Positions 37,742 through 52,417 of a stretch of DNA of 64,000 nt are shown here, piece by piece. The translations under genes and the position numbers were made by a program. Origin of the DNA: Euonymus europaeus (taxonomy: Eukaryota; Streptophyta; Magnoliopsida; Celastrales; Celastraceae); contig OY756960.1 in NCBI GenBank assembly GCA_963580455.1, positions 9,982,001 through 10,046,000 of the forward strand, written 5' to 3'. How positions within the stretch are numbered: position 1 is the stretch's first letter; every line of letters starts with the position of its first letter. Below the pieces are notes generated by a model that saw nothing but the letters and a program-made list of their open reading frames with translations, ran no database searches and was not told where the DNA came from.

Positions 37742-40700
37742 ACGTGTATAAGCTTCCTAGATTAGTTCGATGCCAAAACACCACATATCTATGCCAAATG
37801 GACAAAAACCGTTAAAAGCTCCTCCATAGATAGAGTTGAGCAACTTCGGACCATCAAAGTTGCTCGGTGTACACATTTTATTGTTCTTTTATGTCAAATT
37901 TTACGAGTATAACTTCCTAGATTATTTCTCTTCCAAAACACCAACTTTCTATGAAAAATGGACAAAAACCGTTAAAGCTCCTCCATAGATAGAGTTGAGC
38001 AACTTCGGACCATCAATGTTGCTCGGTGTACACTTTTTATTGTTCTTCTATGTCAAATTCTATAGTATAAGATTCCTAGATAATTTCGATGCCAAAAAAC
38101 CAACTTTCTTCTACAAATCGAGAAAAACCGTTTAAAGCTCCTCCATTGATAGAGTTGAGAAACTTCGGACCATCAAAATTGCTCAATGTACACATTTTAT
38201 TGTTCTTTTATGTCAAATTTTACGAGTATAGGCTTCCTAGATTATTTCGATGCCAAAACACCAACTTTCTATGCCAAATGGACAAAAACCGTTAAAAGCT
38301 CCTCGATAGATAGAGTTGAGCAACTTCGGACCATCAAAGTTGCTCGGTGTACACTTTTGCTTGTTCTTCTATGTCAAATTTTACGTGTATAAACTTCCTA
38401 GATTACTTCGATGCCAAAACACCACATATCTATGCCAAATGGACAAAAATCGTTAAAGCTCCTCCATAGATAGAGTTGAGCAAATTCGGACCATGAAAAT
38501 TGCTCGGTGTACACTTTTTATTGTTCTTCTATGTCAAATTTTACGAGTATAACTTCCTAGATTATTTCGATTCCAAAACACCAACTTTCTATGCCAAATG
38601 GACAAAAACCGTTTAAAGCTCCTCCATAGATAGAGTTGAGCAACTTCGGACCATCAAAGTTGCTCGGTGTACACTTTTTATTGTTCTTCTATGTCAAATT
38701 TTACGAGTATAAGCTTCCTAGATTAGTTCGATGCCAAAACACTACATATCTATGCCAAATGGACAAATACCGTTAAATGCTCCTTCATAGATAGAGTTGA
38801 GTAAAGTCGGACCATGAAAGTTGCTCGGTGTACACATTTTATTGTTCTTTTATGTCAAATTTTACGAGTATAACATCCTAGATTATTTCGATGACAAAAC
38901 ACGAACTTTCTATGCCAAATGGACAAAAACCGTTAAAAGCTCCTCCATAGATAGAGTTGAGCTACTTCGGACCATCAATGTTGCTCGGTGTACACATTTT
39001 ATTGTTCTTTTATGTCAAATTTTACGAGTATAAATTCCTAGATTATTTCGATGCCAAAACACCAATATTCTATGCCATATGGACAAAAACCGTTAAAGCT
39101 CCTCCATAGATAGAGTTGAGCAACTTCGGACCATCAATGTTGCTCGGTGTACACTTTTTATTGTTCTTCTATGTCAAATTTTACGAGTATAACTTCCTAG
39201 ATTTTTTCGATTCCAAAACACCAACTTTCTATGCCAAATGGACAAAAACAGTAAAAAGCTCTTCCATAGATAGAGTTGAGCAAATTCGGACCATGAAAGT
39301 TGCTCGATGTACACTTTTTATTGTTCTTTTATGTCAAATTTTACGAGCATAACTTCCTAGATTATTTCGATTCCAAAACACCAACTTTCTATGACAAATG
39401 GACAAAAACCGTTAAAGCTCCTCCATAGATAGAGTTGAGCAACTTCGGACCATCAATGTTGCTCGGTGTACACTTTTTATTGTTCTTCTATGTCAAATTT
39501 TACGAGTATAAGCTTCGTAGATTATTTCGATGCCAAAACACTACATATCTATGCCAAACGGACAAAAACCGTTAAAAGCTCCTCCATAGATAGAGTTGAG
39601 CAAATTCGGACCATGAAAGTTGCTCGGTGTACACTTTTTATTGTTCTTCTATGTCAAATTTTACGAGTATAAGCTTCGTAGATTATTTCGATCCCAAAAC
39701 ACTACATATCTATGCCAAACGGACAAAAACCGTTAAAAGCTCCTCCATAGATAGAGTTGAGCAACTTCGTACCATGAAAGTTGCCCAGTGTACACTTTTT
39801 ATTGTTCTTCTATCTCAAATTTTACGAGTATAAGCTTCCTAGATTATCTCGATGCCAAAAAACCACCTTTCTTCGACAAATGGACAAAAACCGATAAAAG
39901 CTCCACCATAAATAGAGTTGAGCAACTTCGAACCGTCAAAGTTGCTCGGTGTATACATTTTATTGTTCTTCTATGTCAAATTTTATAGTATAAGCTTCCT
40001 GGATTATTTCGATGCCAAAAAACCAACTTTCTTTGACAAATGGAGAAAAACCGTTATAAGCTCCACCATAGATAGAGTTGAGCAACTTTGGACCATCAAA
40101 ATTGCTCGGTGTACACATTTTATTATTCTTTTATGTCAAATTTTACGAGTATAACTTCCTAGATTATTTCGATTCCAAAACACCAACTTTCTATGACAAA
40201 TGGACAAAAACCGTTAAAGCTCCTCCATAGATAGAGTTGAGCAACTTCGGACCATCAATGTTGCTCGGTGTACACTTTTTATTATTCTTCTATGTCAAAT
40301 TTTACGTGTATAAGCTTCCTAGATTAGTTCGATGCCAAAACACCACATATCTATGCCAAATGGACAAAAACCGTTAAAAGCTCCGCCATAGATGGAGTTG
40401 TGCAAATTCGGACCAGGAAAATTGCTCGGTGTACACATTTTATTGTTCTTTTATGTCAAATTTTACGAGTATAACTTCCTAGATTATTACGATTCTGAAA
40501 CACCAACTTTCTATGACAAACAGACAAAAACCGTTAAAGCTCCTCCATAGATAGAGTTGAGCAATTTCGACCATCAATGTTGCTCGGTGTACACTTTTTA
40601 TTGTTCTTCTATGTCAAATTTTACGAGTATAAGCTTCGTAGATTATTTCGATGCCAAAACACTACATATCTATGCCAAATGGACAAAAACCGTTAAAAGC

Positions 40701-43700
40701 TCCTCCATAGATAGAGTTGAGCAACTTCGGACCATCAAAGTTGCTCGGTGTACACATTTTATTGTTCTCTTATGTCAAATTTTACGAGTATAACTTCCTA
40801 GATTATTACGATTCTGAAACACCAACTTTCTATGACAAACAGACAAAAACCGTTAAAGCTCCTCCATAGATAGAGTTGAGCAATTTCGACCATCAATGTT
40901 GCTCGGTGTACACTTTTTATTGTTCTTCTATGTCAAATTTTACGTGTATAAGCTTCCTAGATTAGTTCGATGCCAAAACACCACATATCTATGCCAAATG
41001 GACAAAAACCGTTAAAAGCTCCTCCATAGATAGAGTTGAGCAACTTCGGACCATCAAAGTTGCTCGGTGTACACATTTTATTGTTCTTTTATGTCAAATT
41101 TTACGAGTATAACTTCCTAGATTATTTCTCTTCCAAAACACCAACTTTCTATGAAAAATGGACAAAAACCGTTAAAGCTCCTCCATAGATAGAGTTGAGC
41201 AACTTCGGACCATCAATGTTGCTCGGTGTACACTTTTTATTGTTCTTCTATGTCAAATTCTATAGTATAAGATTCCTAGATAATTTCGATGCCAAAAAAC
41301 CAACTTTCTTCTACAAATCGAGAAAAACCGTTTAAAGCTCCTCCATTGATAGAGTTGAGAAACTTCGGACCATCAAAATTGCTCAATGTACACATTTTAT
41401 TGTTCTTTTATGTCAAATTTTACGAGTATAGGCTTCCTAGATTATTTCGATGCCAAAACACCAACTTTCTATGCCAAATGGACAAAAACCGTTAAAAGCT
41501 CCTCGATAGATAGAGTTGAGCAACTTCGGACCATCAAAGTTGCTCGGTGTACACTTTTGCTTGTTCTTCTATGTCAAATTTTACGTGTATAAACTTCCTA
41601 GATTACTTCGATGCCAAAACACCACATATCTATGCCAAATGGACAAAAATCGTTAAAGCTCCTCCATAGATAGAGTTGAGCAAATTCGGACCATGAAAAT
41701 TGCTCGGTGTACACTTTTTATTGTTCTTCTATGTCAAATTTTACGAGTATAACTTCCTAGATTATTTCGATTCCAAAACACCAACTTTCTATGCCAAATG
41801 GACAAAAACCGTTTAAAGCTCCTCCATAGATAGAGTTGAGCAACTTCGGACCATCAAAGTTGCTCGGTGTACACTTTTTATTGTTCTTCTATGTCAAATT
41901 TTACGAGTATAAGCTTCCTAGATTAGTTCGATGCCAAAACACTACATATCTATGCCAAATGGACAAATACCGTTAAATGCTCCTTCATAGATAGAGTTGA
42001 GTAAAGTCGGACCATGAAAGTTGCTCGGTGTACACATTTTATTGTTCTTTTATGTCAAATTTTACGAGTATAACATCCTAGATTATTTCGATGACAAAAC
42101 ACGAACTTTCTATGCCAAATGGACAAAAACCGTTAAAAGCTCCTCCATAGATAGAGTTGAGCTACTTCGGACCATCAATGTTGCTCGGTGTACACATTTT
42201 ATTGTTCTTTTATGTCAAATTTTACGAGTATAAATTCCTAGATTATTTCGATGCCAAAACACCAATATTCTATGCCATATGGACAAAAACCGTTAAAGCT
42301 CCTCCATAGATAGAGTTGAGCAACTTCGGACCATCAATGTTGCTCGGTGTACACTTTTTATTGTTCTTCTATGTCAAATTTTACGAGTATAACTTCCTAG
42401 ATTTTTTCGATTCCAAAACACCAACTTTCTATGCCAAATGGACAAAAACAGTAAAAAGCTCTTCCATAGATAGAGTTGAGCAAATTCGGACCATGAAAGT
42501 TGCTCGATGTACACCTTTTATTGTTCTTTTATGTCAAATTTTACGAGCATAACTTCCTAGATTATTTCGATTCCAAAACACCAACTTTCTATGACAAATG
42601 GACAAAAACCGTTAAAGCTCCTCCATAGATAGAGTTGAGCAACTTCGGACCATCAATGTTGCTCGGTGTACACTTTTTATTGTTCTTCTATGTCAAATTT
42701 TACGAGTATAAGCTTCGTAGATTATTTCGATGCCAAAACACTACATATCTATGCCAAACGGACAAAAACCGTTAAAAGCTCCTCCATAGATAGAGTTGAG
42801 CAAATTCGGACCATGAAAGTTGCTCGGTGTACACTTTTTATTGTTCTTCTATGTCAAATTTTACGAGTATAAGCTTCGTAGATTATTTCGATCCCAAAAC
42901 ACTACATATCTATGCCAAACGGACAAAAACCGTTAAAAGCTCCTCCATAGATAGAGTTGAGCAACTTCGTACCATGAAAGTTGCCCAGTGTACACTTTTT
43001 ATTGTTCTTCTATCTCAAATTTTACGAGTATAAGCTTCCTAGATTATCTCGATGCCAAAAAACCACCTTTCTTCGACAAATGGACAAAAACCGATAAAAG
43101 CTCCACCATAAATAGAGTTGAGCAACTTCGAACCGTCAAAGTTGCTCGGTGTATACATTTTATTGTTCTTCTATGTCAAATTTTATAGTATAAGCTTCCT
43201 GGATTATTTCGATGCCAAAAAACCAACTTTCTTTGACAAATGGAGAAAAACCGTTATAAGCTCCACCATAGATAGAGTTGAGCAACTTTGGACCATCAAA
43301 ATTGCTCGGTGTACACATTTTATTATTCTTTTATGTCAAATTTTACGAGTATAACTTCCTAGATTATTTCGATTCCAAAACACCAACTTTCTATGACAAA
43401 TGGACAAAAACCGTTAAAGCTCCTCCATAGATAGAGTTGAGCAACTTCGGACCATCAATGTTGCTCGGTGTACACTTTTTATTATTCTTCTATGTCAAAT
43501 TTTACGTGTATAAGCTTCCTAGATTAGTTCGATGCCAAAACACCACATATCTATGCCAAATGGACAAAAACCGTTAAAAGCTCCGCCATAGATGGAGTTG
43601 TGCAAATTCGGACCAGGAAAATTGCTCGGTGTACACATTTTATTGTTCTTTTATGTCAAATTTTACGAGTATAACTTCCTAGATTATTACGATTCTGAAA

Positions 43701-44142
43701 CACCAACTTTCTATGACAAACAGACAAAAACCGTTAAAGCTCCTCCATAGATAGAGTTGAGCAATTTCGACCATCAATGTTGCTCGGTGTACACTTTTTA
43801 TTGTTCTTCTATGTCAAATTTTACGAGTATAAGCTTCGTAGATTATTTCGATGCCAAAACACTACATATCTATGCCAAATGGACAAAAACCGTTAAAAGC
43901 TCCTCCATAGATAGAGTTGAGCAACTTCGGACCATCAAAGTTGCTCGGTGTACACATTTTATTGTTCTCTTATGTCAAATTTTACGAGTATAACTTCCTA
44001 GATTATTACGATTCTGAAACACCAACTGTCTATGACAAACAGACAAAAACCGTTAAAGCTCCTCCATAGATAGAGTTGAGCAATTTCGACCATCAATGTT
44101 GCTCGGTGTACACTTTTTATTGTTCTTCTATGTCAAATTTTA
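37698..44142. repeat. 3200-bp (20-mer) higher-order repeat, two nearly identical tandem copies
   Basis: Copy 1 spans about 37698-40897 and copy 2 about 40898-44097, with the match running on to about 44142. Rare markers recur at exactly 3200 bp: TTTCTCTTCCAAAAC, CAAATTCTATAGTATAAG, TAGATAATTTCG, GTATAACATCC, CACGAACTTTC, ATGCCATATGG, GTTGCCCAGTG, CTATCTCAAATT, GACCAGGAAAATTGC and GATTCTGAAACACC. I noticed two differences: CACTTTTTATTG at about 39312 versus CACCTTTTATTG, and CCAACTTTC at about 40822 versus CCAACTGTC. The end of each copy contains its own 320-bp doublet marked by GATTCTGAAAC. Confidence 0.92.
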
Positions 44143-46509
44143 CGAGTATAACTTCCTAGATTATTTCGATTCCAAAACACCAACTTTCTATGCCAAATGG
44201 ATAAAAACCGTTAAAAGCTCCTCCATAGATAGAGTTGAGCAAATTCGGACCATGAAAGTTGCTCGGTGTACACTTTTTATTGTTCTTCTATGTCAAATTT
44301 TACGAGTATAAGCTTCGTAGATTATTTCGATGCCAAAACACAACATATCTATTCCAAACAGACAAAAACCGTTAAAAGCTCCTCCATAGATAGAGTTGAG
44401 CAACTTCGGACCATGAAAGTTGCTCGGTGTATACTTTTTATTGTTCTTCTATGTCAAATTTTACGTGTATAAGATTCCTAGATTACTTCGATGCCAAAAC
44501 ACTACATATCTATGCCAAACGGACAAAAACCGCTAAAAGCTCCTCCATAGATAGAGTTGAGCAACTTCGGACCATAAAAGTTGCTCGGTGTACACTTTTT
44601 ATTGTTCTTCTATGTCAAATTTTACGAGTATAAGCTTCCTAGATTATCTCGATGCCAAAAAACCACCTTTCTTCGACTAATGGATAAAAATCGATAAAAG
44701 TTCCACCATAAATAGAGTTGAGCAACTTCGGACCATCAAAGTTGCTCGGTGTACACATTTTATTGTTTTTCTATGTCAAATTTTATAGTATAAGCTTCCT
44801 AGATTATTTCGATGCCAAAAAACCAACTTTCTTTGACAAATGGAGAAAAATCGTTAAAAGCTCCACCATAGATAGAGTTGAGCAACTTCGGACCATCGAA
44901 GTTGCTTGGTGTACACATTTTATTGTTATTTTATGTCAAATTTTACGAGTATAACTTCCTAGATTATTTCGATGCCAAAACACCAACTTTCTATGCCAAA
45001 TGGATAAAAGCCGTTAAAAGCTCCTCCATAGATAGAGTTGAGCAACTTCGGACCATCAAAGTTGCTCGGTGTACACTTTTTATTGTTCTTCTATGTCAAA
45101 TTTTACGTGTATAAGCTTCCTAGATTAGTTCGATGCCAAAACACCTCATATCTATGCCAAATGGACAAAAACCGTTAAAAGCTCCTCCATAGATAGAGTT
45201 GAGTAAATTCGGACCATGAAAGTCGCTCGGTGTACACTTTTTATTGTTCTTTTATGTCAAATTTTACGAGCATAACTTCCTAGATTATTTCGATTCCAAA
45301 ACACCAACTTTCTATGACAAATGGACAAAAACCATTAAAGCTCCTCCATAGATAGAGTTGAGCAACTTCGGACCATCAATGTTGCTCGGTGTACACTTTT
45401 TATTGTTCTTCTATGTCAAATTTTACGAGTATAAGCTTCGTAGATTATTTCGATGCCAAAACACTACATATCTATGCCAAATGGACAAAAACCGTTAAAA
45501 GCTCCTCCATAGATAGAGTTGAGCAACTTCGGACCATCAAAGTTGCTCGGCGTACACATTTTATTGTTCTTTTATGTCAAATTTTACGAGTACAACTTCC
45601 TAGATTATTTCGATTCCAAAACACCAACTTTTTATGACAAATGGACAAAAACCGTTAAAGCTCCTCCATAGATAGAGTTGAGCAAATTCGGACCATCAAT
45701 GTTGCTCGGTGTACACTTTTTATTGTTCTTCTATGTCAAATTTTACGAGTATAACTTCCTAGATTTTTTCGATTCCAAAACACCAACTTTCTATGCCAAA
45801 TGGACAAAAACAGTTAAAAGCTCCTCCATAGATAGAGTTGAGCAAATTCGGACCATGAAAGTTGCTCGGTGTACACTTTTTATTGTTCTTCTATGTCAAA
45901 TTTTACGTGTATAAGCTTCCTAGATTAGTTCGATGCCAAAACACCTCATATCTATGCCAAATGGACAAAAACCGTTAAAAGCTCCTCCATAGATAGATTT
46001 GAGTAAATTCGGACCATGAAAGTCGCTAGGTGTACACTTTTTTTTCTTCTTTTATGTCAAATTTTATGAGTATAAGCTTCCTAGATTATCTCGATGCCAA
46101 AAAACCACCTTTCTTCGACAAATGGACAAAAACCGTTAAAGCTCCTCCATAGATAGAGTTGAGCAACTTCGGATCATCAATGTTGCTCGGTGTACACTTT
46201 TTATTGTTCTTCAATGTCAAATTTTATGAGTATAACTTCCTAGATTTTTTCGAGTCCAAAACACCAACTTTCTATGCCAAATGGACAAAAACAGTTAAAA
46301 GCTCCTCCATAGATAGAGTTGAGCAACTTCGGACCATCAATGTTGCTCGGTGTACACTTTTTATTGTTCTTCTATGTCAAATTTTACGAGTATAACTTCC
46401 TAGATTATTTCGATTCCAAAACACCAACTTTCTATGCCAAATGGATAAAAACCGTTAAAAGCTCCTCCATAGATAGAGTTGAGCAAATTCGGACCATGAA
46501 AGTTGCTCA
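44143..46509. repeat. Satellite segment, diverged 14-mer relative of 47.6-48.1 kb
   Basis: These monomers contain AAGTCGCTCGG, GAGTACAACTTCC and the AAAAAACCACC / AAAAAACCAAC pair. The series at 45389-45914 resembles 47633-48158 at an offset of 2244 bp, but with several substitutions. No non-satellite DNA is present. Confidence 0.7.
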
Positions 46510-49500
46510 GTGTACACTTTTTATTGTTCTTCTATGTCAAATTTTACGAGTATAAGCTTCGTAGATTATTTCGATGCCAAAACACAACATATCTATGCCA
46601 AACAGACAAAAACCGTTAAAAGCTCCTCCATAGAAAGAGTTGAGCAACTTCGGACCATGAAAGTTGCTCGGTGTACACTTTTTATTGTTCTTCTATGTCA
46701 AATTTTATGTGTATAAGATTCCTAGATTACTTCGATGCCAAAACACTACATATCTATGCCAAACGGACAAAAACCGTTAAAAGCTCCTCCATAGATAGAG
46801 TTGAGCAACTTCGGACCATAAAAGTTGCTCGGTGTACACTTTTTATTGTTCTTCTATGTCAAATTTTATGAGTATAAGCTTCCTAGATTATCTCGATGCC
46901 AAAAAACCACCTTTCTTCGACAAATGGACGAAAACCGATAAAAGCTCCACCATAAATAGAGTTGAGCAACTTCGGACCATCATAGTTGCTCGGTGTACAC
47001 ATTTTATTGTTTTTCTATGTCAAATTTTATAGTATAAGCTTCCTAGATTATTTCGATGCCAAAAAACCAACTTTCTTTGACAAATGGAGAAAAACCGTTT
47101 AAAGCTCCACCATAGATAGAGTTGAGCAACTTCGGACCATCGAAGTTGCTCGGTGTACACATTTTATTGTTATTTTATGTCAAATTTTACGAGTGTAACT
47201 TCCTAGATTATTTCGATGACAAAACATCAACTTTCTATGCCAAATGGATAAAAGCCATTAAAAGCTCCTCCATAGATAGAGTTGAGCAACTTCGGACCAT
47301 CAAAGTTGCTCGGTGTACACTTTTTATTGTTCTTGTATGTCAAATTTTACGTGTATAAGCTTCCTAGATTAGTTCGATGCCAAAACACCTCATATCTATG
47401 CCAAATGGACAAAAATAGTTAAAAGCTCCTCCATAGATAGAGTTGAGTAAATTCGGACCATGAAATTCGCTCGGTGTACACTTTTTATTGTTCTTTTATG
47501 TCAAATTTTACGAGCATAACTTCCTAGATTATTTCGATTCTAAAACACCAACTTTCTATGACAAATGGACAAAAACCGTTAAAGCTCCTCCATAGATAGA
47601 GTTGAGCAACTTCGGACCATCAATGTTGCTCCGTGTACACTTTTTATTGTTCTTCTATGTCAAATTTTACGAGTATAAGCTTCGTAGATTATTTCGATGC
47701 CAAAACACTACATATCTATGTAAAATGGACAAAAATCGTTAAAAGCTCCTCCATAGATAGAGTTGAGCAACTTCGGACCATCAAAGTTGCTCGGTGTACA
47801 CATTTTATTGTTCTTTTATGTCAAATTTTACGAGTACAACTTCCTAGATTATTTCGATTCCAAAACACCAAATTTCTATGACAAATGGACAAAAACCGTT
47901 AAAGCTCCTCCATAGAAAGAGTTGAGCAAATTCGGACCATCAATGTTGCTCGGTGTACACTTTTTATTGTTCTTCTATGTCAAATTTTACGAGTATAACT
48001 TCCTAGATTTTTTCAATTCCAAAACACCAACTTTCTATGCCAAATGGACAAAAACAGTTAAAAGCTCCTCCATAGATAGAGTTGAGCAAATTCGGACCAT
48101 GAAAGTTGCTCGGTGTACACTTTTTATTGTTCTTCTATGTCAAATTTTACGAGTATAAGCTTCGTAGATTATTTCGATGCCAAAACACAACATATCTATG
48201 CCAAACAGACAAAAACCGTTAAAAGCTCCTCCATAGAAAGAGTTGAGCAACTTCGGACCATGAAAGTTGCTCGGTGTACACTTTTTATTGTTCTTCTATG
48301 TCAAATTTTATGTGTATAAGATTCCTAGATTACTTCGATGCCAAAACACTACATATCTATGCCAAACGGACAAAAACCGTTAAAAGCTCCTCCATAGATA
48401 GAATTGAGCAACTTCGGACCATAAAAGTTGCTCGGTGTACACTTTTTATTGTTCTTCTATGTCAAATTTTATGAGTATAAGCTTCCTAGATTATCTCGAT
48501 GCCAAAAAACCACCTTTCTTCGACAAATGGACGAAAACCGATAAAAGCTCCACCATAAATAGAGTTGAGCAACTTCGGACCATCATAGTTGCTCGGTGTA
48601 CACATTTTATTGTTTTTCTATGTCAAATTTTATAGTATAAGCTTCCTAGATTATTTCGATGCCAAAAAACCAACTTTCTTTGACAAATGGAGAAAAACCG
48701 TTTAAAGCTCCACCATAGATAGAGTTGAGCAACTTCGGACCATCGAAGTTGCTCGGTGTACACATTTTATTGTTATTTTATGTCAAATTTTACGAGTGTA
48801 ACTTCCTAGATTATTTCGATGACAAAACATCAACTTTCTATGCCAAATGGATAAAAGCCATTAAAAGCTCCTCCATAGATAGAGTTGAGCAACTTCGGAC
48901 CATCAAAGTTGCTCGGTGTACACTTTTTATTGTTCTTGTATGTCAAATTTTACGTGTATAAGCTTCCTAGATTAGTTCGATGCCAAAACACCTCATATCT
49001 ATGCCAAATGGACAAAAATAGTTAAAAGCTCCTCCATAGATAGAGTTGAGTAAATTCGGACCATGAAATTCGCTCGGTGTACACTTTTTATTGTTCTTTT
49101 ATGTCAAATTTTACGAGCATAACTTCCTAGATTATTTCGATTCTAAAACACCAACTTTCTATGACAAATGGACAAAAACCGTTAAAGCTCCTCCATAGAT
49201 AGAGTTGAGCAACTTCGGACCATCAATGTTGCTCCGTGTACACTTTTTATTGTTCTTCTATGTCAAATTTTACGAGTATAAGCTTCGTAGATTATTTCGA
49301 TGCCAAAACACTACATATCTATGTAAAATGGACAAAAACCGTTAAAAGCTCCTCCATAGATAGAGTTGAGCAACTTCGGACCATCAAAGTTGCTCGGTGT
49401 ACACATTTTATTGTTCTTTTATGTCAAATTTTACGAGTACAACTTCCTAGATTATTTCGATTCCAAAACACCAAATTTCTATGACAAATGGACAAAAACC

Positions 49501-49760
49501 GTTAAAGCTCCTCAATAGAAAGAGTTGAGCAAATTCGGACCATCAATGTTGCTCGGTGTACACTTTTTATTGTTCTTCTATGTCAAATTTTACGAGTATA
49601 ACTTCCTAGATTTTTTCAATTCCAAAACACCAACTTTCTATGCCAAATGGACAAAAACAGTTAAAAGCTCCTCCATAGATAGAGTTGAGCAAATTCGGAC
49701 CATGAAAGTTGCTCGGTGTACACTTTTTATTGTTCTTCTATGTCAAATTTTACGAGTATA
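46510..49760. repeat. 1603-bp (10-mer) higher-order repeat, two tandem copies
   Basis: Copy 1 spans about 46510-48112 and copy 2 about 48113-49715, with the match extending to about 49760. Shared markers are CCATAGAAAGAG, AAATGGACGAAAACC, ACCATCATAGTTG, GAGTGTAACTTCC, AAAACATCAAC, GTTCTTGTATG, GAAATTCGCTCGG, CTATGTAAAATGG and TTTTTTCAATTCC. Small differences include CAAAAATCGTTAAAAG near 47731 versus CAAAAACCGTTAAAAG near 49334. The match ends at GTATATGCTTTG. Confidence 0.9.
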
Positions 49761-49984
49761 TGCTTTGTAGATTATTTCGATGCCAAAACACTACATATCA
49801 ATGCCAAATGGACAAAAACCGTTAAAAGCTCCTCCATAGATAGAGTTGAGCAACTTCGGACCATCAAAGTTGCTCGGTGTACACATTTTACTGTTCTTTT
49901 ATGTCAAATTTTACGAGTATAACTTCCTAGATTATTTCGATTCCAAAACACCAACTTTCTACGACAAATGGACAAAAACCGTTA

Positions 49985-52417
49985 AAGCTCCTCCATAGAT
50001 AGAGTTGAGCAACTTCGGACCATCAATGTTGCTCGGTGTACACTTTTTATTGTTCTTCTATGTCAAATTTTACGAGTATAACTTCCTAGATTTTTTCGAT
50101 TCCAAAACACCAACTTTCTATGCCAAATGGACAAAAACAGTTAAAAGCTCCTCCATAGATAGAGTTGAGCAAATTCGGACCATGAAAGTTGCTCGGTGTA
50201 CACTTTTTATTGTTCTTCTATGTCAAATTTTACGAGTATAAGCTTCGTAGATTATTTCGATGCCAAAACACTACATATCTATGCCAAACGGACAAAAAGC
50301 GTTAAAAGCTCCTCCATAGATAGAGTTGAGCAACTTCGGACCATGAAAGTTGCTCAGTGTACAGTTTTTATTGTTCTTCTATGTCAAATTTTACGAGTAT
50401 AAGCTTCCTAGATTATCTCGATGCCAAAAAACCACCTTTCTTCGACAAATGGACAAAAACCGATAAAAGCTCCACCATAAATAGAGTTGAGCAACTTCGG
50501 ACCATCAAAGTTGCTCGGTGTATACATTTTATTGTTCTTCTATGTTTCAAATTTTATGGTATAAGCTTCCTAGATTATTTCGACGCCAAAAAGCCAACTT
50601 TCTTTGACAAATGGAGAAAAAACGTTATAAGCTCCACCATCGATAGAGTTGAGCAACTTTGGACCATCAAAGTTGCTCGGTGTACACATTTTATTATTCT
50701 TTTATGTCAAATTTTACGAGTATAACTTCCTAGATTATTTCGATGCCAAAACACCTACTTTCTATGCTAAATAGACAAAAACAGTTAAAAGCTCCTCCAT
50801 GGATAGAGTTGAGCAACTTCGGACCATCAAAGTTACTCGGTGTACACTTTTTATTGTTCTTCTATGTCAAATTTTACGTGTATAAGCTTCCTAGATTATT
50901 TCGATGCCAAAAAACCAACTTTCTTTGACAAATGGAGAAAAACCGTTAAAAGCTCCACCATAGATAGAGTTGAGCAACTTCGGACCATCAAAGTTGCTCG
51001 GTGTACACATTTTATTGTTATTTTATGTCAAATTTTACGAGTATAACTTCCTAGATTATTTCGATGCCAAAACACCACTTTTCTATGCCGAATGGATAAA
51101 AACCATTAAAAGCTCCTCCATAGATAGAGTTGAGCAACTTCGGACCATCAAAGTTGCTCGGTGTACACTTTTTATTGTTCTTCTTTGTCAAATATTATGT
51201 GTATAAGCTTCCTAGATTAGTTCGATGCCAAAACACCTCATATCTATGCCAAATGGACAAAAACCGTTAAAAGCTCCTCCATAGATAGAGTTGAGCAACT
51301 TCGGACCATCAATGTTGCTCGGTGTACACTTTTTATTGTTCTTCTATGTCAAATTTTACGAGTATAACTTCCTAGATTTTTTCGATTCCAAAACACCAAC
51401 TTTCTATGCCAAATGGACAAAAACAGTTAAAAGCTCCTCCATAGATAGAGTTGAGCAAATTCGGACCATGAAAGTTGCTCGGTGTACACTTTTTATTGTT
51501 CTTCTATGTCAAATTTTACGAGTATAAGCTTCGTAGATTATTTCGATGCCAAAACACTACATATCTATGCCAAACGGACAAAAACCGTTAAAAGCTCCTC
51601 CATAGATAGAGTTGAGCAACTTCGGACCATGAAAGTTGCTCAGTGTACACTTTTTATTGTTCTTCTATGTCAAATTTTACGAGTATAAGCTTCCTAGATT
51701 ATCTCGATGCCAAAAAACCACCTTTCTTCGACAAATGGACAAAAACCGATAAAAGCTCCACCATAAATAGAGTTGAGCAACTTCGGACCATCAAAGTTGC
51801 TCGGTGTATACATTTTATTGTTCTTCTATGTTTCAAATTTTATGGTATAAGCTTCCTAGATTATTTCGACGCCAAAAAAGCAACTTTCTTTGACAAATGG
51901 AGAAAAAACGTTATAAGCTCCACCATCGATAGAGTTGAGCAACTTTGGACCATCAAAGTTGCTCGGTGTACACATTTTATTATTCTTTTATGTCAAATTT
52001 TACGAGTATAACTTCCTAGATTATTTCGATGTCAAAACACCTACTTTCTATGCTAAATAGACAAAAACCGTTAAAAGCTCCTCCATGGATAGAGTTGAGC
52101 AACTTCGGACCATCAAAGTTGCTCGGTGTACACTTTTTATTGTTCTTCTATGTCAAATTTTACGTGTATAAGCTTCCTAGATTATTTCGATGCCAAAAAA
52201 CCAACTTTCTTTGACAAATGGAGAAAAACCGTTAAAAGCTCCACCATAGATAGAGTTGAGCAACTTCGGACCATCAAAGTTGCTCGGTGTACACATTTTA
52301 TTGTTATTTTATGTCAAATTTTACGAGTATAACTTCCTAGATTATTTTGATGCCAAAACACCAACTTTCTATGCCAAATGGATAAAAATCGTTAAAAGCT
52401 CCTCCATAGATAGAGTT
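49985..52417. repeat. 1286-bp (8-mer) higher-order repeat, two tandem copies
   Basis: Copy 1 spans about 49985-51270 and copy 2 about 51271-52417. Shared private variants include the insertion ATGTTTCAAATTTTATGG (near 50543 and 51829), TTCGACGCCAAAA, AAAAAACGTTATAAG, ACCATCGATAG, CACCTACTTTC and ATGCTAAATAG. Differences include AAAAAGCCAAC versus AAAAAAGCAAC, and TCGATGCCAAAACACC versus TCGATGTCAAAACACC. The second copy runs into the following 16-mer unit. Confidence 0.88.
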
